Source of the DNA: Pseudomonadota bacterium
Lineage (GTDB): Bacteria > Pseudomonadota > Gammaproteobacteria > Steroidobacterales > Steroidobacteraceae
Direction of reading: 5' to 3'
Assembly (NCBI GenBank): GCA_023428645.1
Contig: JAEYXD010000031.1
Coordinates: 1-60,825, forward strand
Length of the DNA: 60,825 nucleotides
Positions 1 through 8,551 of this stretch are shown here, one piece after another (the first letter of the stretch is position 1; every line of letters starts with the position of its first letter). Under the pieces are notes generated by a model, which was given only the letters and a program-made list of their open reading frames with translations, was not told where the DNA came from and searched no databases. The translations under genes were made by a program, and so were the position numbers.

Positions 1-186
1 ATGCTGCAGATCGAGGACTTGATCGGCATGACCGACGCGGTGAACGTGCCGGGCACCGATCAAGAGCATGCGAACTGGCAGCGCAAGGTTGCGCTCGAGA
101 CGGAAGCCATCCTCGCGCGTCCTGAGGTGAGGGACATGCTCGATGCAATGAACAAGGCGCGGCAAGGAATGAATCCGAACGCGTAG
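1..186 (+). CDS. malQ: 4-alpha-glucanotransferase (MalQ), C-terminal fragment
   Basis: The window opens inside this gene, and only about the last 61 residues are present. The residues IEDLIGMTDAVNVPGT followed by EHANWQRK match the conserved C-terminal end of MalQ/amylomaltase, which in full enzymes reads close to EDLLG.T..VN.PGT..EHPNW.RK. MalQ moves alpha-1,4-glucan segments between acceptors in the cytoplasm during maltodextrin and glycogen metabolism. The ATG at position 1 is most likely an internal methionine rather than the start. The family call is fairly sure because this tail is distinctive. A trehalose-6-phosphate synthase lies at the other end of the window. Confidence 0.8.
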   Translation: MLQIEDLIGMTDAVNVPGTDQEHANWQRKVALETEAILARPEVRDMLDAMNKARQGMNPNA

Positions 187-218
187 CGCGATGCGGCTAC
201 GCCACCAAGGAGTGAGTC

Positions 219-608
219 ATGCACAAATCCCGTTTGGCCGGTTTCATCATCGACTGCAACACGGGCGATCTCGAAGGGGCCGCTCGCTTCTGGAGTGCTG
301 CGCTGGGTCAGCCGCTGAAAGACGCCGCGACCGAGCCGAGTCCTCTATACCGGCAGTTCGAGACGGGGCCGAACGGCCTGCACATCGAAGTGCAGCAAGT
401 GCAGCACGAAAGTCGCGTGCACCTCGACATCGAAACCGACGATATCGAAGCGGAAGTGCGGCGTCTGGAAGGGCTCGGCGCGAAGCGCGTGCAGCAGATC
501 CATACGTGGTGGGTGATGGAGGCGCCGACCGGCCAGCGCTTTTGTGTCGTGCGGCCGCAACGCGCGGACTTCGCGACTAGTGCAAATACGTGGGATGAAT
601 TGAAATAA
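219..608 (+). CDS. VOC (glyoxalase-like) family protein
   Basis: A 129-residue protein with a single glyoxalase/bleomycin-resistance-type fold. The opening FIIDCNTGDLEGAARFWSAA is the typical first strand and helix, HIEVQQV and VHLDIETDD are further strands, and the C-terminal part reads APTGQRFCVV. The size and PTGQRF ending match the Glyoxalase_6-like group, whose members are mostly of unknown substrate. The start is supported by AAGGAGT about 7 nt upstream of the ATG. It follows malQ by 32 bp. No specific enzymatic activity can be assigned; metal-binding residues are not obvious. Confidence 0.8.
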   Translation: MHKSRLAGFIIDCNTGDLEGAARFWSAALGQPLKDAATEPSPLYRQFETGPNGLHIEVQQVQHESRVHLDIETDDIEAEVRRLEGLGAKRVQQIHTWWVMEAPTGQRFCVVRPQRADFATSANTWDELK

Positions 609-719
609 CGATGTAGTCGGACCCATCTCAAGAGTTCGTGCGTTTACCCCGCCGCTGAGCAGGGCCTCCGCCCTGCCGAAGAGTGTCCACGGATCAAGTC
701 ACCGCTAGGGGTTAAAACT

Positions 720-902
720 ATGATCTTCAAGCTCAAATCAAGGGAGACCCCCTTCGTGCGCCCACGCGTCACGCCGGATCCCGATCAGGCCGCGCTGCTG
801 GAGCAGAAAATGAACGCGCTGAGCTATAGCCCGACCAACGGCTTTCATCGCGACTCGCGGCAACGGCGCCAACCGAGCTTGCTCGCGCGACTGGCGCGCT
901 GA
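720..902 (+). CDS. possible small basic protein, unknown function
   Basis: An open frame of 60 codons starting at ATG 720 with AGGGG about 8 nt upstream. The product is polar and Arg-rich at its C-terminus (RQRRQPSLLARLAR), with no signal peptide or membrane segment. I do not recognise it. It sits alone between the VOC gene and a reverse-strand cytochrome, and a 7-bp hairpin (659-676) lies just upstream. It could be a real small protein or a chance frame in GC-rich DNA. Confidence 0.35.
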   Translation: MIFKLKSRETPFVRPRVTPDPDQAALLEQKMNALSYSPTNGFHRDSRQRRQPSLLARLAR

Positions 903-949
903 ATGCGGACGATCGCAGCGGCGGCCGGGCAGCGCTCGCGCCGTCGTTG

Positions 950-1609
950 CTAGTAGCTCCGCGCGACGTACCACACCGCGAGCGCGGCGAGCATCAGTCC
1001 GGGAATCGCTCTCCACAACGAAACGAGCCGCGCATCGTTCGCGACACTTGCCGCGGCTCTACGCCCCGTCAGCATCGGTCCGATCAGATTCGTTCGCTTC
1101 ACCAACAAATAGAACACGACCGCGGCGACGTGGAGCGCGATGAAGCCCAGCAGAATGTTGAAGACGATCTCGTGCGCATCGGCCAGCGTTCGGCTCGTCT
1201 CGAAGCTCACGAGATAGGACAGCGGTCCCGACTCGAGCCCGTCGACGTCGGTGACGAACAATCCCAGCCCGACTTGCAGCACCAACAACGCGAGTAGCGC
1301 GACGACGCTCAATGCGCCGAGCGGATTGTGACCGGGCGGCGCGGGCAGCGGCGGTTCGCGCAGGTACGCCGCGATCGCGCGCGGGCCGCGGACGAACTCG
1401 CTGAATCGCGCCGTCGAGCTGCCCGCGAATCCCCAGTAGAGCCGGAACACGATGCAGCCGAGCAGCGCGTAGCCGCTATACAGATGAACTTCCATCAGCC
1501 GCTGCTCGGCCGCCCACCATGACACGCCCACGCAGATCACGATGAGCCAATGCACGAGGCGCACCGGCAAATCCCACACGACAACCGAAGGAGCGAGTTG
1601 TTTGTTCAT
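950..1609 (-). CDS. cytochrome b561-type di-heme membrane protein
   Basis: 219 residues with four predicted membrane helices. The opening VWDLPVRLVHW is the signature of the small cytochrome b561 / Ni-Fe-hydrogenase cytochrome b family. Candidate heme-ligand histidines are His20 (LVHW), the His of EVHLYSGY, the His of LADAHEIVFN and the His of FIALHVAAV, one per helix as expected. Such proteins carry electrons between the quinone pool and periplasmic partners. It is monocistronic, facing away from the TetR-type regulator, and no redox partner gene is adjacent, so the physiological donor and acceptor cannot be named. Confidence 0.85.
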   Translation of the reverse strand: MNKQLAPSVVVWDLPVRLVHWLIVICVGVSWWAAEQRLMEVHLYSGYALLGCIVFRLYWGFAGSSTARFSEFVRGPRAIAAYLREPPLPAPPGHNPLGALSVVALLALLVLQVGLGLFVTDVDGLESGPLSYLVSFETSRTLADAHEIVFNILLGFIALHVAAVVFYLLVKRTNLIGPMLTGRRAAASVANDARLVSLWRAIPGLMLAALAVWYVARSY

Positions 1610-1685
1610 GCGTCAATAAACCTAAGGAAGTCCCAGGATCATACGGTTGCGCGCAGGGCCGCGACGAGAGACCGCGTCAATCTTA

Positions 1686-1699
1686 CTAAGTTCACTTAG
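1686..1699. promoter_or_regulatory. 14-bp inverted repeat in a divergent promoter region, possible operator
   Basis: CTAAGTTCACTTAG is a perfect 5-bp inverted repeat around four bases. It lies in the 461-bp gap between the reverse-strand cytochrome gene and the forward TetR-type regulator. TetR proteins usually bind palindromes in the divergent promoter region next to their own gene, so this is a candidate operator. The rest of the gap holds AT-rich stretches (around 1930-1980) that may contain the regulator's promoter; nothing else stands out. Such a short repeat can arise by chance. Confidence 0.25.
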
Positions 1700-2070
1700 G
1701 GTTTTCCCTCAACCGCCGGGGCATGTTGACTTCACACGCAGTCCGCTCGCGCTGGATGCGCGGCGCCGTTCGCGCCGCTGAGCGCCCGGCACTATTGCTG
1801 GAAAAATAGATTCATTTCGCCGCTAAAGCGCGAGCACCGGTGTGATCGCGCGCGTCGCTCGCACGTGTCGATTGCAAAATCGCGCTGGCTCGATTGCCCC
1901 TCATCGCCGATCACGCGCGCGTACGACCGAGCGCAAATTTATATTTCTTTACGCTGACCGCGTATTAATCACAGAACCAAATGCGTCGCACGCAGGTACT
2001 CTTCTGCCCTGCGGCAGCGTGCGATGCGCGCGGCGAATTCGATCCGAAAGTTGAACGCGGGTATACGACG

Positions 2071-3336
2071 ATGTCCATGCCTCTCACACAGCACGAGATC
2101 ACTCCCCCTGCAATGTCTTCCGTGCGTCGGCACGAGCGTGTGCTCGATGAAGCCGCGCGGCAGCTCAACGCAAAGGGCGTTTCGCTCACTTCCCTGACCG
2201 AGATCGCCGAGAAGCTCGGCATCTCGCGCGCGGCGATGTATTACTACGTCGAAGACCGCGAAGACCTGGTTTTCCAGTGTTATCGCCGCTCGTGCGAGAT
2301 CACTGCCCGTTATCTGAATGAAGCGACGCGCGAGCCGGGTACCGCCGTCGAGATGATCACTCGCTTCGTCACCCGCATGCTCGACCCGGGCGAGCCCGAG
2401 CTCGCCGCGCGCGCCGAAATCGCGATGATGACGCCGGCCCAGCGCGATACGGTTCAAGGTCTGTATGACGCGCTCGCCTCCCGCCTCGCGCATTTGCTGT
2501 CGACGGGGCAGAGCGAAGGCTTGATCCGCGAGTGCGACGTCGAGGTCAATGCGCGCATCATCCTGAGCCTCGTCACATGGGCGCCGCTGGCCCGCACCTG
2601 GTCGCGCGCGGGCGAGGCCATCGATCCCAATGCACTGCTCGCCGCCGTGCTGGCGACGATCTTCGACGGGCTCGGCAGCGAGCGCGGCGTGGCGCCCGAG
2701 TTCGTGCATTACGATCTGTCCTCGCTCTGCATGCGTAACGGCGCCGTCTTCGATCGCGACGCCATCTCGGAGGCGAAGCGCGAAACGCTCGTGTCCGTCG
2801 CTTCGCGCCTGTTCAACCGCAAGGGTATCGATGCGACCTCGCTCGAGGAGATCGCGGCGCAAGTCGGCGCGACGAAGCGCACGCTGCATCGTCATCTCGG
2901 CAGCAAGCAAGATCTAGTCGGCGCGTGCTACGACCGCGCGTTCAAGATCTTCCTGCACATCAAGGACTCGATGCTCGCCCATCCTGGCACGCGGCTCGCG
3001 GCCATCGCCTCGGCGATGCATGCGCTCGCGATTGCCTATCCGCGCGAGGATCTGTCGCCGCTGTCGCCGCTCGTCGGCTTCGATGCGCTGTCGCCGGCCG
3101 CGCAAGAAAAGTTCTTGCAGCAATCGGCGGAGCTCGCCGACGGCTATCACGAGACCCTGCGCAAGGGCATGGAGGAGGGCAGCATCGCGACGGATCTCGA
3201 CGTCGAGGCTCGCGCGCTCGTGCTTCCCGGTCTGCTGAGCTGGCTCGTGAAGGAAGACATGCCGACCGACGAGGCGCGCCGCAAATTCATCGCCGGTGAG
3301 ATCGCCAAGGTCGTGGCGGTCGGCCTGCGGGCTTGA
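2071..3336 (+). CDS. transcriptional regulator with two TetR DNA-binding domains
   Basis: About 421 residues. The first TetR-type helix-turn-helix (near residues 15-60) contains SLTEIAEKLGISRAAMYYYV. A second one (near residues 232-280) contains SLEEIAAQVGATKRTLHRHL. Each is followed by an alpha-helical ligand-domain-like region, so the protein is two complete TetR regulators in one chain. TetR proteins act as dimers, so a tandem chain may form its own pseudo-dimer. ATG 2071 is preferred because the extra residues from the alternative ATG 1981 look non-conserved and lack a ribosome site; neither start has a strong one. Ligand and targets are unknown. Confidence 0.85.
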   Translation: MSMPLTQHEITPPAMSSVRRHERVLDEAARQLNAKGVSLTSLTEIAEKLGISRAAMYYYVEDREDLVFQCYRRSCEITARYLNEATREPGTAVEMITRFVTRMLDPGEPELAARAEIAMMTPAQRDTVQGLYDALASRLAHLLSTGQSEGLIRECDVEVNARIILSLVTWAPLARTWSRAGEAIDPNALLAAVLATIFDGLGSERGVAPEFVHYDLSSLCMRNGAVFDRDAISEAKRETLVSVASRLFNRKGIDATSLEEIAAQVGATKRTLHRHLGSKQDLVGACYDRAFKIFLHIKDSMLAHPGTRLAAIASAMHALAIAYPREDLSPLSPLVGFDALSPAAQEKFLQQSAELADGYHETLRKGMEEGSIATDLDVEARALVLPGLLSWLVKEDMPTDEARRKFIAGEIAKVVAVGLRA

Positions 3337-3368
3337 ACGCCCGCTTCGATTCGGCCGTTCTGTAACTC

Positions 3369-3408
3369 AAAAAAAGCGCGGCTGGTCGGTTTCCCGAACC
3401 AGCCGCGC
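3369..3408 (-). terminator. rho-independent terminator of the tonB-like gene
   Basis: An 11-bp perfect stem (GCGCGGCTGGT at 3376-3386 with its complement at 3398-3408) is followed, on the reverse strand, by a run of seven T. It lies about 95 bp beyond the stop of the reverse-strand TonB-type gene and also just past the forward regulator, so it may separate the two converging transcripts. Confidence 0.75.
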
Positions 3409-3430
3409 CGATGGATGCTCGCTGCGCGAG

Positions 3431-3475
3431 CCCCTTACCTAACCCTCCTCGCGATGCGGCGGAGGGAGTGGTCGG
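3431..3475. repeat. dispersed GC-rich palindromic element, diverged copy
   Basis: A CCTAACCCTCCTCGCGATGC core followed by the matching purine-rich arm resembles the element found more intact at 8491, 37144, 41529 and 55286. It is C-rich, with a central GC hairpin and a G-rich arm. It lies between the converging regulator and TonB-type genes. Confidence 0.5.
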
Positions 3476-3502
3476 GCCATCCCCAAACTTACTTGGCCCA
3501 AA

Positions 3503-5515
3503 CTACTTGGCCTGCTTCTCGAACCGCAGACGAACCATCGCGCGCTGCGGGACCTTTTCGCCGTTGCGCACGACCGGCTCGAAGCGCCACTGACGCACGG
3601 CGCGGACCGCGGCGTCGTCGAAGATCTCGGCCGGGCTCGCATTGCGCACTTCGACATCATCGACCGTGCCGTTCGGCGTCACCGTGAACGCCACTTCGAC
3701 CCAGCCTTCGATGCCGCGCTTGCGTGCCGATTCCGGGTACTGCGGCGCCGTCATCCTCACCTTCGTGAGCGTAGCCGCGGAGACGACATTCGTCTGCAGG
3801 GAGGTTGCTTCGCGAGCGGTCGCCAGGTCGCGCTCGACCTGGGCGATGCCGGCTTCGTTGTAACGAGCGCCGACTTCCCGGGCGCCGGCGACCAGCTGGC
3901 CGGCGCGATCGTACGCCTTGGCGTTCATCGCTTGCTTCGCGACATCGAGCAGCCGCGTGGTCAGCGCCCGCGACAGCTCTTCGATCGCGGGATGATTCGG
4001 CGCCTGCGATTGCAGGCTGGCAATGCTGTCCTTCGCGCTGCTGCCGGAAGGATCGATGAGCTTGCCCTCGCTGAGGCGTTGGCGAACCTCAGCGATGAGC
4101 GGGTCGACATTGGGCCCAGCGGCTGGCGCCGGCTGGGCAGGGCGGCGAGCACCGGCGGCGGAAGCGACCGTGGCCGTCGCGGCGCCGGCCTGCGCGGCGC
4201 GGTTCGCCTCGGCAATCGCCCGCTCGACGGCCGCGAGCTGCGCGCCCGCGGAACCGAGTGCGCGCGCGCTGTTCACGAGCGCCTGCGCCTCGTCGATCTT
4301 GCCGCTGGCGAGCGCCTGGCGAGCCTCCTCGGCCAACAGCCCGCTCAATTCGCGAATGCCTTGCGCGACGGTCGGATCGGTGGGGTCGAGGCGGCGGGCT
4401 TCGACGAGCGCATCCCGCGCGCTCGTGCCGGCGGGTGTGACGAGACGGCCGTTCGCCATCCGATCGTTCGCTTGCGAGACGAGCGTGCGCACGCGATTGC
4501 CGACCTCCTGGGCCTGGCTCAGTTTCAGGCGTTCGCGCTCACGCCCGATCTGCGTGTCGAGGAACGCGAGGCGCGGATGCGTGGCTTCGATATCGCGCGC
4601 CATTTCGATGTTGCGAATGGCATCTTCGAGCCGTTCCGCCGTGAGCGAGGCTTCGGCGCGCTCCAGAATCTTGTCGACGACCGAGCGGATACCGGCCTTC
4701 GCGGGCTCGCTCGTGGGATCGAGCGCGAGGGCGCTGCGGTACAGATCGAGCGCGCTTTCGCCCGCGGGCTCGAGGAACTTGCCTTGCGCGAACGCTTCCT
4801 TGGCGAGCGCAATCTCGGCTTGAACCGGGTCCGGGCGCTCGGGCACGCCGCCCGGCTCGCCCTGCGTCGCGGCAGGCTGCACGGCAACCGGCGCCGCGGG
4901 CTCCCCCGTGAACTTGGTGACACCGATCCAGATGCCGCCGATGACGACGAGCAAGCCCGCCGCGAGCGCGCCGTACGTCACCACGTAGTTCTTGTTGTTG
5001 CCGCCAGCGTTGCCACCGGCGCTGCGGCGCTCGTCGGAGGCCTTGAGATCCAGGTGCTGTGCCGTTGCCGCTTCGAGCGCGAGCCGGGTCTGGCCATGCG
5101 ACAGCGGTGTGAGCAGGAAACGAAAGATGCGGCCGGCCGCGGTGAGCTGCATGAGCGCCGCGCTGTCTTCCTTCTTGCCGGCAACGACGACGACGAGCTC
5201 GGGGAAATGCTGAGTGAGCTGCGCGACCATCGAGGCGACATCCGCGGTGCTCGCGGTGTCGACGAGCAGGACGCCGGGCTTCAGCGAGGGCAGGCGGTCC
5301 GCGATATGGTCGAGGTCGGGGCTATGCGTCACAGGCGTGCCGCGCGGTGCCGCCTTGCGCACCGTTTCCACCAGGCCGGCGTCCCGGCTCAACACGAGCA
5401 GCGGCGGCTGATGCGCTTCTTCCGTCAGCGCCCGGACGCTGGAGGTGTCGTCGAGCTCGAGATTGACCTCGTCGTGGGAACTTGCGACGGGGCGGATGTT
5501 GTGCGCATTTGCCAT
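3503..5515 (-). CDS. TonB-type protein with receiver-like N-terminus and periplasmic helical repeats
   Basis: 670 residues. The N-terminal cytoplasmic part (about 25-150) resembles a response-regulator receiver fold (PLLVLSRDAGLVETVRKA, GVLLVDTAS, then FRFLLTPLSHGQ) but lacks the usual acidic pair and lysine. One membrane helix follows (VVTYGALAAGLLVVIGGIWI, near 175). The periplasmic part holds three similar segments with the patterns GKFLEPAGESA, GRLVTPAGTSA and GKLIDPSGSSA, spaced like TPR-type helical repeats. The end is a TonB C-terminal domain (YPESARKRGIEGWVEVAFTV, FDDAAVRAVRQWRFEP). TonB passes proton-motive energy to outer-membrane receptors. ATG 5515 is chosen for its AGGAG site. 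No exbB/exbD is nearby, and the usual proline-rich linker is absent. Confidence 0.85.
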   Translation of the reverse strand: MANAHNIRPVASSHDEVNLELDDTSSVRALTEEAHQPPLLVLSRDAGLVETVRKAAPRGTPVTHSPDLDHIADRLPSLKPGVLLVDTASTADVASMVAQLTQHFPELVVVVAGKKEDSAALMQLTAAGRIFRFLLTPLSHGQTRLALEAATAQHLDLKASDERRSAGGNAGGNNKNYVVTYGALAAGLLVVIGGIWIGVTKFTGEPAAPVAVQPAATQGEPGGVPERPDPVQAEIALAKEAFAQGKFLEPAGESALDLYRSALALDPTSEPAKAGIRSVVDKILERAEASLTAERLEDAIRNIEMARDIEATHPRLAFLDTQIGRERERLKLSQAQEVGNRVRTLVSQANDRMANGRLVTPAGTSARDALVEARRLDPTDPTVAQGIRELSGLLAEEARQALASGKIDEAQALVNSARALGSAGAQLAAVERAIAEANRAAQAGAATATVASAAGARRPAQPAPAAGPNVDPLIAEVRQRLSEGKLIDPSGSSAKDSIASLQSQAPNHPAIEELSRALTTRLLDVAKQAMNAKAYDRAGQLVAGAREVGARYNEAGIAQVERDLATAREATSLQTNVVSAATLTKVRMTAPQYPESARKRGIEGWVEVAFTVTPNGTVDDVEVRNASPAEIFDDAAVRAVRQWRFEPVVRNGEKVPQRAMVRLRFEKQAK

Positions 5516-5564
5516 GGACCCTACTCCTGGGGGCTTTCCTGTTTGTCGGCTAATACTACTTATG

Positions 5565-5612
5565 CGGGAATTTGCGACTGAGAACTGCATCGACCTTTGG
5601 GTGCAATTCCCG
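5565..5612. promoter_or_regulatory. inverted repeat in the tonB-like / oligopeptidase divergent promoter
   Basis: CGGGAATTTGC (5565-5575) and GCAATTCCCG (5603-5612) are complementary apart from one extra T, with 27 bases between them. They sit in the 346-bp gap between the reverse-strand TonB-type gene and forward oligopeptidase B, where both promoters must lie. They could be paired operator half-sites or a long hairpin. I see no other structure in this gap. Confidence 0.3.
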
Positions 5613-5861
5613 TGAACTGACCCCCAAAACATTCCGTTTACGCTGGCGCGCCCCGGCGTCCTCGGCACGGCGGTCGCCGCTCGCCGCAGTGTTGGAGTTT
5701 TGTTGCGCTCGACCGCGTAAATCCCACATCGCGTTGCGGGATCAATCGTGTGTAGTTGCGGATTTACTGACGGTTCCGCGGGAAGGTATAAGCCCCTCTT
5801 TTGCGCCGCATCAGGCTCTCACACTTTGGACGCTCCCTTTCATATCCCAGCACCATCGCAC

Positions 5862-7952
5862 ATGCCGCCGCGAGCACGGCGGCGAACTCATGCAGTCCGG
5901 GCGCCCGGAGGCGTTCGCGAAGATCCGTATTACTGGCTGCGCGACGACGCGCGCAGCAACGCGGAGGTTCTCGCACATCTGCGGGCCGAGAACGCCTACG
6001 CCGACGCGGTGCTCGAGCCGATCCACGGACTCATCGAAACCCTGTACCTCGAGATGGTCGGTCGCCTGAAGCAGGATGACGCGAGCGTTCCCGTGCGTCA
6101 CCGCGGTTACTGGTACCAATCGCAATACCGGCCAGGCCGCGAATATCCGCTCTACACGCGACGGCCGGATGTCGCGGGGCAGGCGAGCGGCGACGATCAG
6201 GTGCTGCTCGATTGCAACGAGCTCGCGGCCGGGCACGCGTTCTTCCAGCTCGGCGGCTACGAAGTGAGTCCCGACAATCGCCTGCTGGCCTATACGCTCG
6301 ATACCGTCGGCCGCCGCCAGTATCGATTGCGCATCCTGGATCTCACGCGCGGCGCGTTGCTCGTCGACATCATCGACAACGTCGAGCCGGGCGTCGCCTG
6401 GACGGACGACAACCGCCTGCTGTATGTCGAGAAGGATCCCGTGACGCTGCTCGGCCGCCGCGTGCGCGTGCATCGTCTCGGCAGCGATCCCGCGAGCGAC
6501 CCGCTGCTCTACGAGGAACTGGACGAAAGCTTCGATCTGGTCGTCGAGCGCAGCAAATCGGAACGGTTTCTATACATCGGCGCGGAGAGCACGACGAGCT
6601 CGGAATGGCGCTACGCGCCGACGGATGCCGCAGCCCTCGACTTCAAGGTGTTCCTGCCGCGCTCGCCCGAGCACGAATACGAGATCGAACACTGGCCGTC
6701 CGGCGAGCACGCGCAGACGCAGCCCGCCGACACGTTCCTGATTCGCACGAATTGGAACGCCGAGAATTTTCGCATCATGTCGGTGCCGGTGGGCGAGGAG
6801 CAGGACCGCTCGCGCTGGCGCGACGTCATCGGTCACGATGCGTCGACGTTCATTCACGACTTCGAAATCTTCAACGACTTCCTGGCCGTGAGCGAGCGCT
6901 CGAACGGGCTGCGCAAGATCCTGATCCGCGCGTGGAGCGGCGAGTCCTATCACATCGCCGCCGACGATCCCGCGTACACGATGCATCTGGGTGCGAATCC
7001 AGAGATGGACACGAACACGCTGCGTTATGCGTACACGTCGCTGACGACACCGACCACCGTGTACGCGCACGACACGAAGACGCGCGCCGACACGCTGCTG
7101 AAGCGCGAGCCCGTGCTCGGTGATTTCGATCCGCAGCGCTACACGAGCGAGTTCGTGTGGGCGACGGCGCGCGACGGCGAGCGCATCCCCGTCTCGATCG
7201 TGTATCGGCGCGACGTGCGTATCGACGGCACCGCGCCCTTGTTTCTGTACGGCTACGGCTCGTACGGGATCTGCATCGACCCGACCTTCAGCTCGGCGCG
7301 ATTGTCGCTGCTCGATCGCGGTTTCGTGTATGCGATCGCGCACGTGCGCGGCGGGCAGGAGCTCGGGCGCCGCTGGTACAACGCCGGGCGGCTGTTGAAC
7401 AAGTGGCACACGTTCCACGACTTCCTCGACGTCACCGATCATCTCGTCGCGCACGGCTACGCGCGCCGTGATCGGGTGTTCGCATCGGGCGGCAGCGCCG
7501 GCGGCCTGCTGATGGGTGTAATCCTGAATTCCGCGCCGGAGAAATACGCAGGCGTGATCGCGAACGTGCCGTTCGTCGACTGCGTGACGACGATGCTCGA
7601 CGAATCGATTCCGCTGACGACGCTCGAATACGACGAATGGGGCAATCCGAACGAGCGCCGCTTCTACGAATACATGCTGTCCTATTCGCCATACGACAAC
7701 ATCAAGCGACAATCTTACCCGCCGCTCCTGGTCACGACGGGCTACTGGGACAGCCAAGTGCAGTACTTCGAGCCCGCGAAGTGGGTCGCGAAGCTGCGCG
7801 ATTACAAGACCGACGACACCATCGTGCTCTTGCACACGAACCTCGAAGCAGGTCATGGTGGCAAGTCCGGCCGCTACGAGCACTTGCGCGAGATCGCGCG
7901 CGAGTACGCGTTCGTCATCGGCCTCGCCGACGGTCGCTTGCGCGCAAGCTGA
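5862..7952 (+). CDS. ptrB: oligopeptidase B (S9 family serine peptidase)
   Basis: About 696 residues, the usual length for oligopeptidase B, a cytoplasmic serine peptidase that cuts short peptides after Lys or Arg. The N-terminal beta-propeller begins with EDPYYWLRDD. The C-terminal hydrolase domain carries the nucleophile in GGSAGG (Ser near 545), the acid in the DSQVQYFEPAKW region and the histidine in EAGHGGKSG (near 665). DPTFSSARLSLLDRGFVYAI and HVRGGQELGRRWY are family signatures. The ATG at 5862 gives the family length. An upstream ATG at 5748 would add 38 unlikely residues, and neither has a clear ribosome site. It is transcribed divergently from the TonB-type gene. Confidence 0.92.
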   Translation: MPPRARRRTHAVRAPGGVREDPYYWLRDDARSNAEVLAHLRAENAYADAVLEPIHGLIETLYLEMVGRLKQDDASVPVRHRGYWYQSQYRPGREYPLYTRRPDVAGQASGDDQVLLDCNELAAGHAFFQLGGYEVSPDNRLLAYTLDTVGRRQYRLRILDLTRGALLVDIIDNVEPGVAWTDDNRLLYVEKDPVTLLGRRVRVHRLGSDPASDPLLYEELDESFDLVVERSKSERFLYIGAESTTSSEWRYAPTDAAALDFKVFLPRSPEHEYEIEHWPSGEHAQTQPADTFLIRTNWNAENFRIMSVPVGEEQDRSRWRDVIGHDASTFIHDFEIFNDFLAVSERSNGLRKILIRAWSGESYHIAADDPAYTMHLGANPEMDTNTLRYAYTSLTTPTTVYAHDTKTRADTLLKREPVLGDFDPQRYTSEFVWATARDGERIPVSIVYRRDVRIDGTAPLFLYGYGSYGICIDPTFSSARLSLLDRGFVYAIAHVRGGQELGRRWYNAGRLLNKWHTFHDFLDVTDHLVAHGYARRDRVFASGGSAGGLLMGVILNSAPEKYAGVIANVPFVDCVTTMLDESIPLTTLEYDEWGNPNERRFYEYMLSYSPYDNIKRQSYPPLLVTTGYWDSQVQYFEPAKWVAKLRDYKTDDTIVLLHTNLEAGHGGKSGRYEHLREIAREYAFVIGLADGRLRAS

Positions 7953-8018
7953 CGACCGTCGACGAGCGCCGTCGTCACACTCAGAATCTCACCAAAACAC
8001 CGCTCGACAGACCTGCCA

Positions 8019-8450
8019 ATGAATGCTGATTTCGTCCTGCTTGCCGATGACAATTCGACGGATGCGGAGCTCACGACCCGAGCCCTCGAGATCGGCGGCG
8101 TCAGTAAGAACATCATCTGGGTGCAAGACGGCGAGGCCGCCTTGCACTTCGTGTTTCGCACCGGCCCGTACGCGGACCGGCCGCAACGCAATCCGCGCCT
8201 CATGCTGCTCGATCTGCACATGCCGAAGATCGACGGGCTCGACGTGCTCGAGCGGATCAAGACGGACGAGCGTACGCGCTCGATCCCGATCGTGATCATG
8301 TCCTCGTCTGATCAGATGTCGGATCTGCAGAGCAGCTACGCTCGATATGCGAACAGCTATATCGTGAAACCGGTCGACTTCCGCGAGTTCACCGATCAGG
8401 TCAGCGCGATTGGCCAGTACTGGATGAAGGTGAATCGGACGCTCGGCTGA
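8019..8450 (+). CDS. single-domain response regulator (Rcp1/CheY-like)
   Basis: 143 residues forming a complete receiver domain and nothing else. The acidic pair is in LLADDNSTDAE, the phospho-acceptor Asp in LLDLHMPKIDG, the switch Ser in VIMSSSD and the conserved Lys in YIVKPVDF. The insertion DGEAALHFVFRTGPYADRP before the acceptor strand is typical of Rcp1-type regulators paired with phytochrome-like or hybrid kinases. No kinase gene is adjacent. The next gene downstream is a receiver/HD-GYP phosphodiesterase, so it may feed the c-di-GMP block that follows. That link is inferred from position only. Confidence 0.9.
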   Translation: MNADFVLLADDNSTDAELTTRALEIGGVSKNIIWVQDGEAALHFVFRTGPYADRPQRNPRLMLLDLHMPKIDGLDVLERIKTDERTRSIPIVIMSSSDQMSDLQSSYARYANSYIVKPVDFREFTDQVSAIGQYWMKVNRTLG

Positions 8451-8490
8451 GCGTCGAGGCTTCTCGCCGCAAGCGTTTCGTGTTGGAAGC

Positions 8491-8529
8491 GCCCCCTCCC
8501 TGACCCTCCCCCGCTGCGCGGGGAGGGGA
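8491..8529. repeat. dispersed GC-rich palindromic element
   Basis: CCCCCTCCCTGACCCTCCCC, then CGCTGCGCGGGGAGGGGAC. The right arm can pair with the second pyrimidine tract around CGCTGCG. Closely similar copies lie in the gaps at 37144 (inverted), 41529 and 55286, with a diverged one at 3431, so this is a genomic repeat family of the REP-like kind. The rest of the 305-bp gap holds the 22-bp tandem repeat. Confidence 0.65.
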
Positions 8530-8551
8530 CGGACAGCGACGCTGTTCTTGA

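Noticed and set aside
5748..5861. N-terminal extension of oligopeptidase B as a signal peptide
   Set aside because: The 38 residues lack a hydrophobic core and a cleavage site, and the enzyme family is cytoplasmic.
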